Part shown: in pieces, positions 37,216 to 49,900 of the stretch
Position numbering within the stretch: the stretch's first letter is position 1
Layout: each line of letters starts with the position of its first letter
Origin: Saccoglossus kowalevskii
Lineage: Eukaryota; Hemichordata; Enteropneusta; Harrimaniidae
Assembly: GCF_000003605.2 (NCBI RefSeq)
Contig: NW_003144289.1
Coordinates: 134,835 to 188,067 of the forward strand
DNA length: 53,233 nucleotides
Direction: 5' to 3'
Position numbers and translations under genes: made by a program
The notes under the pieces: model-generated
Database searches by the model: none
What the model saw: the letters and a program-made list of their open reading frames with translations, nothing else
What the model was told of the DNA's origin: nothing

Positions 37216-37316
37216 CACTGAGTATTTTGAATGGCAGTTTTCCAACGCGCGTGTTTTCGAGTCGACTTTCAGTCCCAAAGTCGGCCAAACTTTCTAGACC
37301 ATCTACAGGTCAGAGA
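37216..37316 (-). other. Putative 5' exon of the eIF4E2-like gene
   Basis: A strong donor (CAGTG/gtaagt, intron from 37215) ends a GC-richer segment that would splice to the acceptor before 34092. Read in phase it is open but has no ATG, so it is probably 5'UTR. Its upstream edge is uncertain: it could be the transcription start region or an acceptor near 37316 (CTGACCTGTAG). Confidence 0.45.
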
Positions 37317-37943
37317 TTTAAATTAAATCTTTTTACAGCTGAACTTTTCTGAATGGCAAAAATTCTTTCGGAATATCTCAGGGTTGCAACTTCTTTTTCG
37401 GTGTGCAGCGATGTCCAACATTAAACTAGCAATAACATCTATGATGACGTGTGGCAGTGAAGTAAACAACACATGAACGTAAATAAAAACTTTGATCTTG
37501 TTTGTATGTAAATATGTAGTTCCAAAGATCACGAACAAAAAAGTATTAAAAGAATGGCGTGACCTCCCCCGACCTCGTATACAATGTCCCAGGATTCATT
37601 GTTTGATTGCGACCTCGTACTCACGACGTATTTTCAAATGTTTCAATTATGTCATTGGTCTGAGTAAAAACTGATGAAAAATACAAAAAAAATTCGCAAT
37701 AATTTCAATAGATGTAATTATTGTGATAGAATCAATTATTTCTCTGGAATTTGTTCTATTTTTTTGAAGTTACTTATAAAAACTTCTTGCTTCTGTTTTG
37801 ACTGTTTACAAAATGGCGGCCTCCACGAATTCCTAATCCGAACATCGTATCAAATGCTCCAAATCAAATAGCTAATTCCATGTGAATATCCCGAATAATC
37901 GGTTCTCCTGACTGAACACAAATACCATCATAGATCGGAGAAA
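37317..37943. promoter_or_regulatory. Likely bidirectional promoter between eIF4E2-like and CCDC174
   Basis: The two genes are transcribed away from each other here. AAAATGGCGGC (37810-37820) matches the YY1 site (AANATGGCGGC) often found just at or after the start of housekeeping transcripts, about 125 bp before the CCDC174 ATG. No TATA box is evident, unlike the IL-1-like genes. The region has more CpG than its flanks. Confidence 0.5.
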
Positions 37944-40900
37944 ATGTCTGGCAAGAAGACAAGAGGTGCAGTCAGTGCATCTTCGGTGAGTAAAACTACT
38001 TGAACGTAACTGCATCATACATGTACACTAAAAACACAGTCCGCCGTAGAGGGACGACAAGGGTCTTCCATGATTGAGCACTGAAGTTGAAGAGCGATTT
38101 GTTGTTGTTATTAAGGCAAAGTTAATATGTTAACGAGTTTTAAATACAGGTTAGCTAGTGGGCCCTTTGGGAGGTCAGTGATTTAAACGTCTAATCTGCA
38201 TATCCAGACAATATTATCATTATTTAACATAGCCTGACAAGTTGGGGATCGCGGCAGTCCAGGGCGCCACCTACGCCAACTTGTCAGGCCATATTTAACA
38301 GTGCAGTGAACTGTTCTTGATGAGGCAGGTTGTGAAAGGAGTCAATCAAATCAGCAGCTGTATCAAACATAACACTGTATCTATTACTGTATTTGGAACA
38401 TTCCACCATAGAATGAAATTTATTTTCAATGGTACCTTGGTTACACATGTCACAAACCCTGCTATTGAGTGGAGTACAATTGTGTCAGCCAGTTATCATG
38501 ATATTTGAAAAAAATAGATGTTTGGCCAATAATTCAAAGTAGTCAAGACAATTTTGGGTCAAAATATCTCAAAATCTGTTTTCCAATTGAACATTCTTGT
38601 GAGCACTTTGCATGAGGTTTGTGAAACATTCATATTATTTAATTTTTGCATTAAGTACATTTGTATTTTCGTAATTTTCTTCCCTTGATCAGTCAATTCA
38701 CTTTCCTCTGCCATATTTTTTCATAATTAAAGCTATAGTATTCTGGTCCATCGCCTGGTGTTTTAACCATGTGTTACTAACCTGCTGGCTTGGTTTCTTT
38801 AATTCCCAAGAGGAAAGGAGATTTGGGTTCATTAAAGTTGGAGATGTGTATTAATTTGTATTGTTATATAGATAGATGGCATCTATCTTAAATTTGAAGA
38901 TTTACGAGGTGTGCATCATTTATATACATCCGTTACTAGAAATTCTCTCCCATTTTCATAGCTTTTCTGTTGAAGCAGAGAGAAGGATGTTCTTTTACAG
39001 CTCTCACTCCAAAATGTAGCATATTATTTATCCAAAGGTTATTTATTAAAGATTGTGGAGTATGTATGCCTATTAAACTAAAGATGGTTCATGTTGTCAT
39101 CAACCATAATGTCTGTCTTGTTCAGGAGATTGTGGGATGTATGGCTGAACTTACTTCCAACATTTCAAACTTTATGGTATAAGGGTGACTATAAGAAAAT
39201 AACTTCAGTTTTTTGGTGGATAATTAAAGTTAATGTACATGTATCACAGCTGCAATGCTATGTTTTGTAGACTTCTCACTTTTGCATGCACATGTCCAAT
39301 GTTATATCAAAAGTTGTTGACAGTGATTACCACATTCTTGAAAAAGCAACATGATTGACCAATCACATCGATGTTCTCACACTTACAGTGGTCAGGAATG
39401 TGAAAGTGTGAGTTTGAAAAGTTGTAATATAAAAATGATTGATTTTGATCACATGACCATTAAATCTGTACTAAATCACTTAGTTTCTATAAGTATAATT
39501 CGATCATAACTGACTACATGTAATACTATAGTAGTTGAAATATAACCTTGTAAATATCATACATGACGTCTACAAACAATGAAATAAAATATACCTTTCC
39601 AAACTTTATGTATATTTTCATGTCTGGTTAATTTGTGGATAGTCATATTAACAGTTTGATGCTTTAGATTATGATTCATTACTTATGTCAATATACATTC
39701 CACTGAGTGACCACTGCACCATTACTGAAATAGCAACTGCCTATGGATTTTTCCTGGAAAAATTTGCACCCTGTCTATGTTCTTTGCTGGTTGTCACTTG
39801 AACACTTGTTTTAAACTGAAAATATTGTGCTATGTTATAGAATTGTGTGTCAACTATAATGTATAACTTGATTGTGTTATTCATGTTGTGATTATGAACA
39901 CTATTGGAGAATCTTAAAGAAAGCTTTTATATTGACCGTGTGGGGTTGTTCATACAGGTGTTCCAGGGTTTGTTACTATGGATACCGGCAGCACTTGTAT
40001 CGCAACAATTTTCCTAAAGGGAANNNNNNNNNNNNNNNNNNNNNNNNNNNNNNNNNNNNNNNNNNNNNNNNNNNNNNNNNNNNNNNNNNNNNNNNNNNNN
40101 NNNNNNNNNNNNNNNNNNNNNNNNNNNNNNNNNNNNNNNNNNNNNNNNNNNNNNNNNNNNNNNNNNNNNNNNNNNNNNNNNNNNNNNNNNNNNNNNNNNN
40201 NNNNNNNNNNNNNNNNNNNNNNNNNNNNNNNNNNNNNNNNNNNNNNNNNNNNNNNNNNNNNNNNNNNNNNNNNNNNNNNNNNNNNNNNNNNNNNNNNNNN
40301 NNNNNNNNNNNNNNNNNNNNNNNNNNNNNNNNNNNNNNNNNNNNNNNNNNNNNNNNNNNNNNNNNNNNNNNNNNNNNNNNNNNNNNNNNNNNNNNNNNNN
40401 NNNNNNNNNNNNNNNNNNNNNNNNNNNNNNNNNNNNNNNNNNNNNNNNNNNNNNNNNNNNNNNNNNNNNNNNNNNNNNNNNNNNNNNNNNNNNNNNNNNN
40501 NNNNNNNNNNNNNNNNNNNNNNNNNNNNNNNNNNNNNNNNNNNNNNNNNNNNNNNNNNNNNNNNNNNNNNNNNNNNNNNNNNNNNNNNNNNNNNNNNNNN
40601 NNNNNNNNNNNNNNNNNNNNNNNNNNNNNNNNNNNNNNNNNNNNNNNNNNNNNNNNNNNNNNNNNNNNNNNNNNNNNNNNNNNNNNNNNNNNNNNNNNNN
40701 NNNNNNNNNNNNNNNNNNNNNNNNNNNNNNNNNNNNNNNNNNNNNNNNNNNNNNNNNNNNNNNNNNNNNNNNNNNNNNNNNNNNNNNNNNNNNNNNNNNN
40801 NNNNNNNNNNNNNNNNNNNNNNNNNNNNNNNNNNNNNNNNNNNNNNNNNNNNNNNNNNNNNNNNNNNNNNNNNNNNNNNNNNNNNNNNNNNNNNNNNNNN

Positions 40901-43900
40901 NNNNNNNNNNNNNNNNNNNNNNNNNNNNNNNNNNNNNNNNNNNNNNNCAGACGATAATGACATTTCAACACTATCCGTATTACTTTGCTCTGACTTGTCT
41001 ATGATTTATTGTGAATCCCAAGAAAGTTAATAATACTGTCTGAACAAAAATCGCACAACAGTTATATATATATTTATTCAGTACCATTGGCCATAGGCCA
41101 TAATGTACACGCTTAAATGTAACACAAATAAATAAATAGATCGTTTGACAAGAATAATCGCTGCTACTGCTTGTCTGAATATTACAAACTTATACTTCAC
41201 CTATGAATACCAAATTAAATTTATATTTCAGTTAAATTTCCCTCCAACAAACTATGACGTTTTTGTAAAGAGTAGAATGCGTATTTTGCAAGATTTTGTA
41301 TTGTATGTGTATTTTCAGATTGCAGTAGCAAAATAAATTTCTTTCAATCGCACAACAGTTATAATTACGTCGATTGGTTTTTAAGGGCAAGGTTTAATGA
41401 GGGAAATATGTCTGTCTACATTGTTGTTCAATCATCTTTGATCACCCTTACCGGTAATAAATCACTAAGTGAAGTGCACCACTTATGGCCAAACATTGTC
41501 TTTGTTGTTTACTTACCTCAACCATTGCTACAACTGGCATTATAAATAGTGCAAAATGAAATGAGTTTAGAGTAAATAAATTTTAAATGATGATTTTCAG
41601 TAAGAATAGACAAGCTCCTGGGTGTGTTCTCTAGTTGCTAGGTTCTTGAGCTCGCAAGTGAAGGGGAGGGGTTTACAGCTAGTCGTTGCTAGGTTCTTGA
41701 GCTCACAAGTGAAGGGGAGGGGTTTACAGCTAGTCGTTGCTAGGTTCTTGAGCTCACAAGTGAGGGGGAGGGGTTTACAGCTAGTCTTCTGACAGCCAGT
41801 TTATCTTACAAAGATATATACTGATACCAAAAGGATATAAATTATATTTTGTCCAACTTCATTGTGTGTGTGTATGAATGTAAAACATGTTTTCTATTTT
41901 TCGTGAGAAGTTTGTAAACTTTCAAAGGTAATGTGGGGGACTAAAATACAGTATTAACATGCTCGGAACAAAATGGAATCCAGTATGGTAAAATATCTGC
42001 CCAATACTGTGTACCGGGGGTATTTTTGCTGGCCCAGAGTGTTGATTTCCACCCTTTGTTTTGTACACAGGGAAGCTAAGCAATCAGGAAACTCAAAACT
42101 TGTCTATTGTATGTCAGATGAATGAGTATATCCACTTTTTATTTCTTCCTCTCAATGTTTATTACTGGGGCTTCCCCTATTTTATTTTTATATAAACTTA
42201 CTTTTACACAACCAAGTTTTCTTAGTTGTCTTGGCAACCAGTCATCGGACCTGACATTACTTTGCATCATGGCATTCATGTTTTTCAACAGAGTGGTGAG
42301 TATTTCAATATCATCTATAAATCTACTACTATTTCTTGTATGATGTGTTTTTATGTTTTTATTTTTGTGTTAATTTTAATCCTAGTGATACATGTAGTCT
42401 TATAGTTATACTCCGTCAAAAAAAGTGTGTACATTATAAATACAAAGTTACATAAATCTTTTGAGCAAGACTGATTTCAACTGAGACTGGTTTTTAAATT
42501 ATAATCATGTCATTCCTGACTGTGGTGGATATTATTATTAATCTATTAGAAGCGCATATACCAAAAAATGCATTTGTTATGGAATGAGTTCACCAAAATA
42601 ACTTTGACCTTAGAAACACCTCAGTCTGTGATTCCCGAAAGCACATGCGCTCCCAATGTAGTAAAGATGTTATTTATTTCTTTGTTCAGTTGTTATTCGT
42701 TGGAAATTGAAAATAAGTGCTTTCATTGTTTGGTTTTCTGTATGTGGAGGTAAAAGCATGGAGAGCATAAATATCTGTTGGTGCGTACCAGGTATACATT
42801 ATATAATCCTATTATGTACTAGTACGTGTTCAGTATTGAGGTTTTTTTTTATTCATAGAAAGTTATCTTACAATACATATTAGCTTATCTCCATGGGCTA
42901 GTTGAAGAAATCAAGAATGATAAAAAAGATGATATCAAAATTCCTTAAGAAGAAAATATCTCAGCAAGGCAGGAAATGCTGTCATATCATGCTAGGGACG
43001 CTACGTTGTCATATGGTGGTGTTGCATCAATAACGGTTCAAGCAAGATCTGGTAATTTTCTAGCTCCAGCTGATGATAGAAAAGTTACGACCAGACAGGA
43101 AAAATGTACGTATACATACTAATATTTAGTTCATTTCGTGTTCAGATATAATCACACTTTCGCATGTATGAAATGGCGAAACGTTATGTAGCGGGATACC
43201 ACTTTACGTCAATACAACGATGGGGATGCAAGCGTACCTGATGTGAACCATTTTATACTAGTAACTGTACCCTCACAGAAACAAAATGGAAGCCAGTTCA
43301 GATGAAACCAGTTAACGCAAATGTATTTCTTGTGTAGTAAATTTACAATGTATCTGAATTTATACATAATACTAACTATTTAGTAATAAACTCCTTTTAA
43401 ATTTCAAACAGCAGCTTATTTAGGCGAGATGTTTTTAAAACTCAAAAGGATGTCATTAATATGTAACAGTGAAGATAAACTTAGATTCTAAAGTTGCTGC
43501 AATTTTTGTATGAAATTTTAGAAATTGATTATAAGATCGTTCGTTTCAAATTTAGAAATCTAAACTGGTGGCTAAAATTTTACTCAGTCTATATAGCAAG
43601 GTGATAATGAAAATTATTAAAATGATAGATATGTTATTCATATAGCTGCAAATGAGCCCAAACTTTTGGCAATACAGCGGAGGAGAAGAACACAATACAT
43701 GTGTGCTTTACTCTAATGTGTAGTTCACTCACATGAAAGGTTTGAATCGCATTATTAAAAATTTAATATGATGTGTACACTACTAATCAATATACAACTA
43801 ATCTTCTCTTATAGGCAAAATTTTGCGCCATACTTATTATGATAGCCAAGGAAAAGGAAAAGTTGTGGTAATGTTTGAGTTTGAAGGCTGTGGTTTTATC

Positions 43901-46900
43901 AAGGCTTATACAAGGAAAGCTGTTCAAAGAATAAAAATTCACAAATCAAATCAAAAGAAAGGCAAAACAAGCGTGAGTTTTTGAAAGTCGTAAACCAGAA
44001 GACTTGCAGACCCGAGGGGATGGCAGACTGTTCTATCAGATAAAAATCAGAGAAGGAAAATACAAATATGAATCTGTGCACTTTCCTAATTATTATATGA
44101 GATGTAACAAACAAGGCAGAATAACCTTGAAATTAGTCAATGGCAAACTAACAAATAGTAGTATGAACTTCATCGTGAAAGATAATGATGAAATGAAGAA
44201 TGATTATTGTGATGCTAGTGATAACTGTGATGGTGTTGCTGCCATGCCTGATGACGATGACGACGACGACAACGACGATGACAGTAGAAGCGATAATGAC
44301 ACTGATGAAGATCCTGAATAACACTGTCAAAATTATGCTCTAGCATGATGTAATTTAGCTGTGAATTATTCTCAGTGTCAATTTCATTTGTTTCCAATGG
44401 AAAATTTCTACAATTTAGAAAAACAAGCAAAAACACTAAGATGAAGTACCAGTTGCGACATTTTTAATGATGATGATATGGGATTTCAGTTGTCAAGTAT
44501 TATAAATATATATTATAAATATACTGTATTCCATATTGGCTTTAATTTGTATGAAAACAAGTTTCAAAAATTTAAATTAGCCTGTAGACTCTGCTTTTTA
44601 CAGAAATGCACAAAATTAGTACCCCACATATTCACAACAATACAAAAGCATATGGAAAATGCAATGATATGGCACTACTGCTTTTATTTTCACTGCTAGG
44701 AATTGTAAGTAGTGGATATTATAACACTTGGAAAGACAAAACTTTGTCAAAGTCCTGACACTCTGTATCGAAGGACTCCAGAGAATTTGTCACTGCTATA
44801 GAATTTTGTAATTTTTACTGTAATTCAAGAAAATATGTCTATCATAAAATGAAAGTATATGGTGTATTAAAAACATGCACATTCATACTTGAATGCCTGC
44901 CTAGCACAAAATCATAAATTTCTTGTTCAATTTAAATGGGTAGTCAGTCTTGTTTCCATAGAAACAGGAATTTTAGTTTACCATTGAGTTATTGCGAAAC
45001 TGGGTAAAATTTTGAATTAGGTGATTCCTTTAGTTTTATTGGGTATATTGGTATTTATTGCTGTCACAGTTTTTTTTCTGATTTTCAGAAAATTCTACAA
45101 TTAACTTTATCACCATCTTTTCGATTATTTATTATTTAGAAGAATGTGGGTTCTTTCCCGGCACCTCACAGTCCAAATATGCCACTGTCATCTTCCAATT
45201 TGGTAGACAGCTTGATTCCTATAAGGCCAAAAAAAAAAAAAACTTATGTTGCCCTCAAGTGGAAAATTGGGTCGGTTGGTCGTCTTTTTTTTTTTCATTG
45301 AAATACAGATCAACCCGAGGTTAAAAGTCCCCACTTATTCCCCCGTGACCCCGGGGATCAAACAACGGTTCGGGATCGTTAACGCGACCCGATATTTCAT
45401 ATTTTTCGGTCGGCGCTGAGGGCAACAAAACAATTTTTTTTTTGGCCTAATTGTGTTACAAAAACCTCTCTACTACCTACATGTAATTCAACAATCCGAT
45501 AAAATGTAATGTAAATTTTTCATCTAAGGATTCAATGCCAACTCCAAAAATAATTATTTGTTCAAATGGATGTAATAGAAGGGTACGGTAATCATTGTCT
45601 TCAATGTTTTGATGGTACTTGGCAGACATAGTCTGTGATGCAGGCAGTGCAATAAGCATGTATGTTTTTAAAAACTGTTCAAATATATAACCCATAGTTT
45701 ACAACAAAAATCAATGTATTTTTCTCAAAAAATGTTTTGCTTAAATATTTGATGGTACACAAATTGTACAGTGTTAATCAATTCGTCAAAGAGGGCGCTG
45801 TGCAGTAGTGAAACAAGTGAAAAAAAAGGTCGACCCTACATGCTGACCAGAAACATTATTTAATTTTTTAGGCCTAATAAATATAGCCCTCTTTAAAGCA
45901 ATTAAAATAATTTTAGAAGCTTTTGCTTACATAATACCATACTAGAGATACATTTATGTTTTTATTTCTATGTTTATAATTTTGATAAAAATTATTGAGT
46001 GAAACCTTTACATAATGTTACAAATGTTTTTCTCTGACTTTATAATACACATTTCAAAATTTTTTTTTTTTTGAAGATTCCTGTATGCATTTGTGTTATA
46101 GAATGAAATAAACATGCTTTTCTCAAAAAAAAGGATGTCAATGACCATCTTGTTTTACTTTTGAAAATATTAATGTGTTTTCCTCTTCACAGAGAAGATG
46201 ATTGTCTCAATGTCCAAGGAGTTTGTCTTATTTAGTATACCTTTGACAAATTTGTTTTTTGTCTCTCTACTATATTATTTTACACCAAGGCAATTTTATC
46301 ATACTTTGTCTTGAAAGTGAGTGTCCTCTCAACTTCAAAGTTCAAACCGTTTCATCATGTCTAATTTGCATAAGAATATAATGTGTTAATTACCGCTAAT
46401 GATGTTGTTCATGCTGATTACTGTAAAATGACTAATTTTCAGTGGGTTTAAATTTCGCTAATTTACCATTTCAGGCATATTCAGTGGGTTTTAAATTCAC
46501 GGTTTTATCATTTAGATAATGTGTTCTATGCTAAATTTGACATATTCACTGGGTTTTAATTTAGCGCATTTTCCAGTCAGAGAAATAAGCAAAATTAAAA
46601 CCCAGTGAATAATTAATCCCTTTACAGTAGTACATGCTGGACTTTCTCCTCAACAGGTACTAATCACGGTTACTAAAAACCGTAGGCTTAGGCCAAAAAA
46701 AAGAATTGTTTTGTTGTACTCAGCGACCGACCGAAAAATATGAAATATCGGTACCTCGGCTATTTACAATACCCTTAGTTTTCACGAGTTTAAAAAAAAA
46801 AAAAAAATTCGACCGACCGACCCAATATTTCAATGTTCCGACTTGAGGGCAACATAAGTTGTTGTTTTTTTTGGCCTTATGCATGTAGATTAGTCAATTT

Positions 46901-49900
46901 GTATGTCAGTCTGTTGTCATTATGGGACGTACATTCAGTGACCAATTTTAGGAACATGGAAAATCAGAACTTAGCATAATCTCTCCATTTAAGGTTAACC
47001 CCCTCCTCCAACCCCCAAATTAAAATTTTGTGCAAAGAAAGGGCAACTAAAAAGCCATGGCTATTATACTCATAAATGCAGTAACCACAATAACATTTGC
47101 ATATCGTAATACTATTAATGACTTGGAAAAAATACTGGGACTTCCCCTTATTTATTTATTTATATAAACTCACTAGTACCAATACAGTTTCCTTTGTCGT
47201 CTCGGCAACCAGTCATCGTAACTGTGCATCATGGCTTTCATATTTGTCAACAACGTGGTAAGTATCTTTAAAAATGTCTTTTCTTGTCTGAAGTTGAATC
47301 TTTTTATTTATCTGATCCATTTGATTGTGTTAGCCTGATGTAATAACGTCATTTTCAGCTTTGATAATGCATTCCAAAGTAAGTTTAGGAGTGATTGAAC
47401 TACTTCAAAGATGGGCCGTCGAGGCAATCAGACTTTTTCCATCTTAGCCGTTTAGACTATATACCATATGCATAAGTTTATTCCTTTTTCTCCGAGAGAT
47501 GTTGTGTGATTCAACCCTATTTACTTGAAACTGTTTTAATTTGTCAAATTTGTTTGAATTTTGTGAGTTATGGAAATCATGAATTTTTCTAACTGAAAAT
47601 TTTACTGGGGTCATTTAGACATTAAATTTTGTTATTAGGGACCCCCTAATTAAATTATGACTATATGTATGAAATTTCATTGGTTAAAGTGGTCTTTCAT
47701 TATCCAAGTTGTGCTTTTCTTTTCTACACAGAAAGGCATCAAACAATATATGTTTGCAGAAATTGGTGGAAAAATCAGTGAAACCAGGAACAGTGAAAAA
47801 AATGACGTCAAAATTCCTTCAGATGAAAATATCCAGACATGCAAAGAGATACTGTCCTATAGTGCTAAAGATGCTACAATACGGTATAATGGTGTTGCAA
47901 CAATAACCATCCAGACAAGATCTGATCTCTATCTAGCTCCAGCTGACGATCGAAAGGTTAGAACAAGACAGAAAAAATGTACGTACTTATTATATGTATC
48001 TATCAAATTTGTCAAATGATTAAAGACCTGAAAATACATGAATCACATCAGCGGGAAGTATACGATTATCGCAGTAGTGAAACGTTCGTATCCATTCGTC
48101 TTTGGATCTAAACGATTTTGTCTGTGTCGGTGTACATTTTGGTCCATTCAATGCAAGAACTGTTATTTTTATATTGAAAATATGTAATACATGTCATATT
48201 TAAACTTACAATGCTAGAAACTACTTGTAAATTGTTAAAATTCAACAATAAACTGCAATACAGAAAAAAAAAACAATAAAAAAAATTAAAATACCCATCT
48301 TTTATATTATGGCAAACCAAAATACTCATGACAAATGTATTTTTTCTCTTATTTTACTAGGCAAGATCTTGCGCCATACATTCAATGATATCCAAAAAGG
48401 AGTTGTGGTAATGTTTGAGTTTGAAGGCACTGGATTTATTAATGCTTATAAAAGGAACAATGTTCCCAGACTAAAAATTAATAAATCAAACCAAAAGAAA
48501 GGCAAACAGGCCAGAGTTACAGGAAATCGTGCACTAGAGAGTCTGCAGACATGGAAGGATCCAAGACTGTTTCATCAGATTAATATCAAGAAAAGCAAAT
48601 ACACATATGCATCGGTGCATGTAGAGGGTTACTATTTAAGAGTTACCAGGAAAGGCAGAGTAACGTTAACTTCAGTAAACGCAGACAAAACAAAATCTAA
48701 TATGATTTTTAATGTGAATGAGGGTAATAGAAATGATAGTGAGTGTGATGGGGATGATGAATGTGATGGTGGTGCTGAGATTTCTACGGAAGATGATGAT
48801 GATGACGAAGATGATGTCAAAGATGTCGAAGATGATGATGATGATGACAGTGAAGATGATGACGATGTCGATGTCGATGACAGTACAATGGTGATGACAG
48901 TTATTATGACAATAATGATGGTGATCATGATCATGACAGTGCAATGGTAGTGACATTGATTGCAATGATGATGACACCTATACTGTATTTAATGTACTTA
49001 TTCAAGACTGTAGAATAGCTGTAGAAAATTTAGCTTTTCATTTAGTATAATGACATAATAAAATATTTTAATAGGGTAAAAAAAAATGTTTTGCTCCTCG
49101 TTCTGTAAAAAACTGGAAAACAACACAGTGATGAATTTTCAATATTCTTTGTATTGAGATTATTCAATACCATTACCACAAGATATGTATTCACTGTTTA
49201 GCATTTATTAAATACCGTTTTTGAATACATGCATTAATTGTTGATTTGGATCAACAAGTCATTCTCTGAAACAGAAAACAAGTATTTCGCCAGTGTACCA
49301 TATATGGCACTCTTTACCAGTGTGAGGCTCATGTTTCAAACTGACGAGCATGATGACGAGAGGCAAAACCTAATTTGAGTTTGTGGGGCGGGGGCTAAAG
49401 CATAACTTTCTATAAACAAATTTGTTTATTGTAAGCCTCATATAAAATTTGTTGTCTGTAGTTGTAGTCTACTGAAAGCGTGTAGCTATAGTTCTGTTAA
49501 ATTATTTGGAATATTTACAGCATACCATATAAACTATTTATTCGTGTTAGTTTGATCGGTTTACATCGTTTATAGCTTTATTTAATATATACTAATACTT
49601 TGTTTTGAGACAATGTTGCTGTTTAACTTTTTCACTACCATTCACAAGAGAACATGGCGTGTACATTTCTGATTCAAACCTTGTAGCCCAATTGATCTGT
49701 TTCATATTTAGAACGTTTAATTTAAAACCCAGTTTGTAATTAACGTAAAACTTACATATTTTGTACTACAGAACAATAACATTTGCATGTTTTTGTGCGT
49801 CAGTGTGCGAGGATCAGAGGAATTTGCATCATATGTTTATTTAATTATCTCTTTTATCAGGGCATTTTAAAGAACAATATTAGTAATTGACATTTTTTCA

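Noticed and set aside
39958-40023. Exon before the gap with a DTGST peptide as an aspartic protease
   Set aside because: Only about 20 codons before unknown sequence, and the match is too short to support any family.
39872-41030. Four frames over 330 codons spanning the N block
   Set aside because: Unknown bases were translated as X; only a few codons at either side are real.
43974-44010. A 37-bp GTGAGT...CAG segment as an intron that would rescue copy 1
   Set aside because: Far shorter than usual metazoan introns, absent from copy 2, and it would not remove the stop in exon 2.
48632-48977. Ser-rich and Ile/His-rich minus-strand frames
   Set aside because: Antisense readings of the GAT/GAC repeat that encodes the acidic tail of IL-1-like copy 2.
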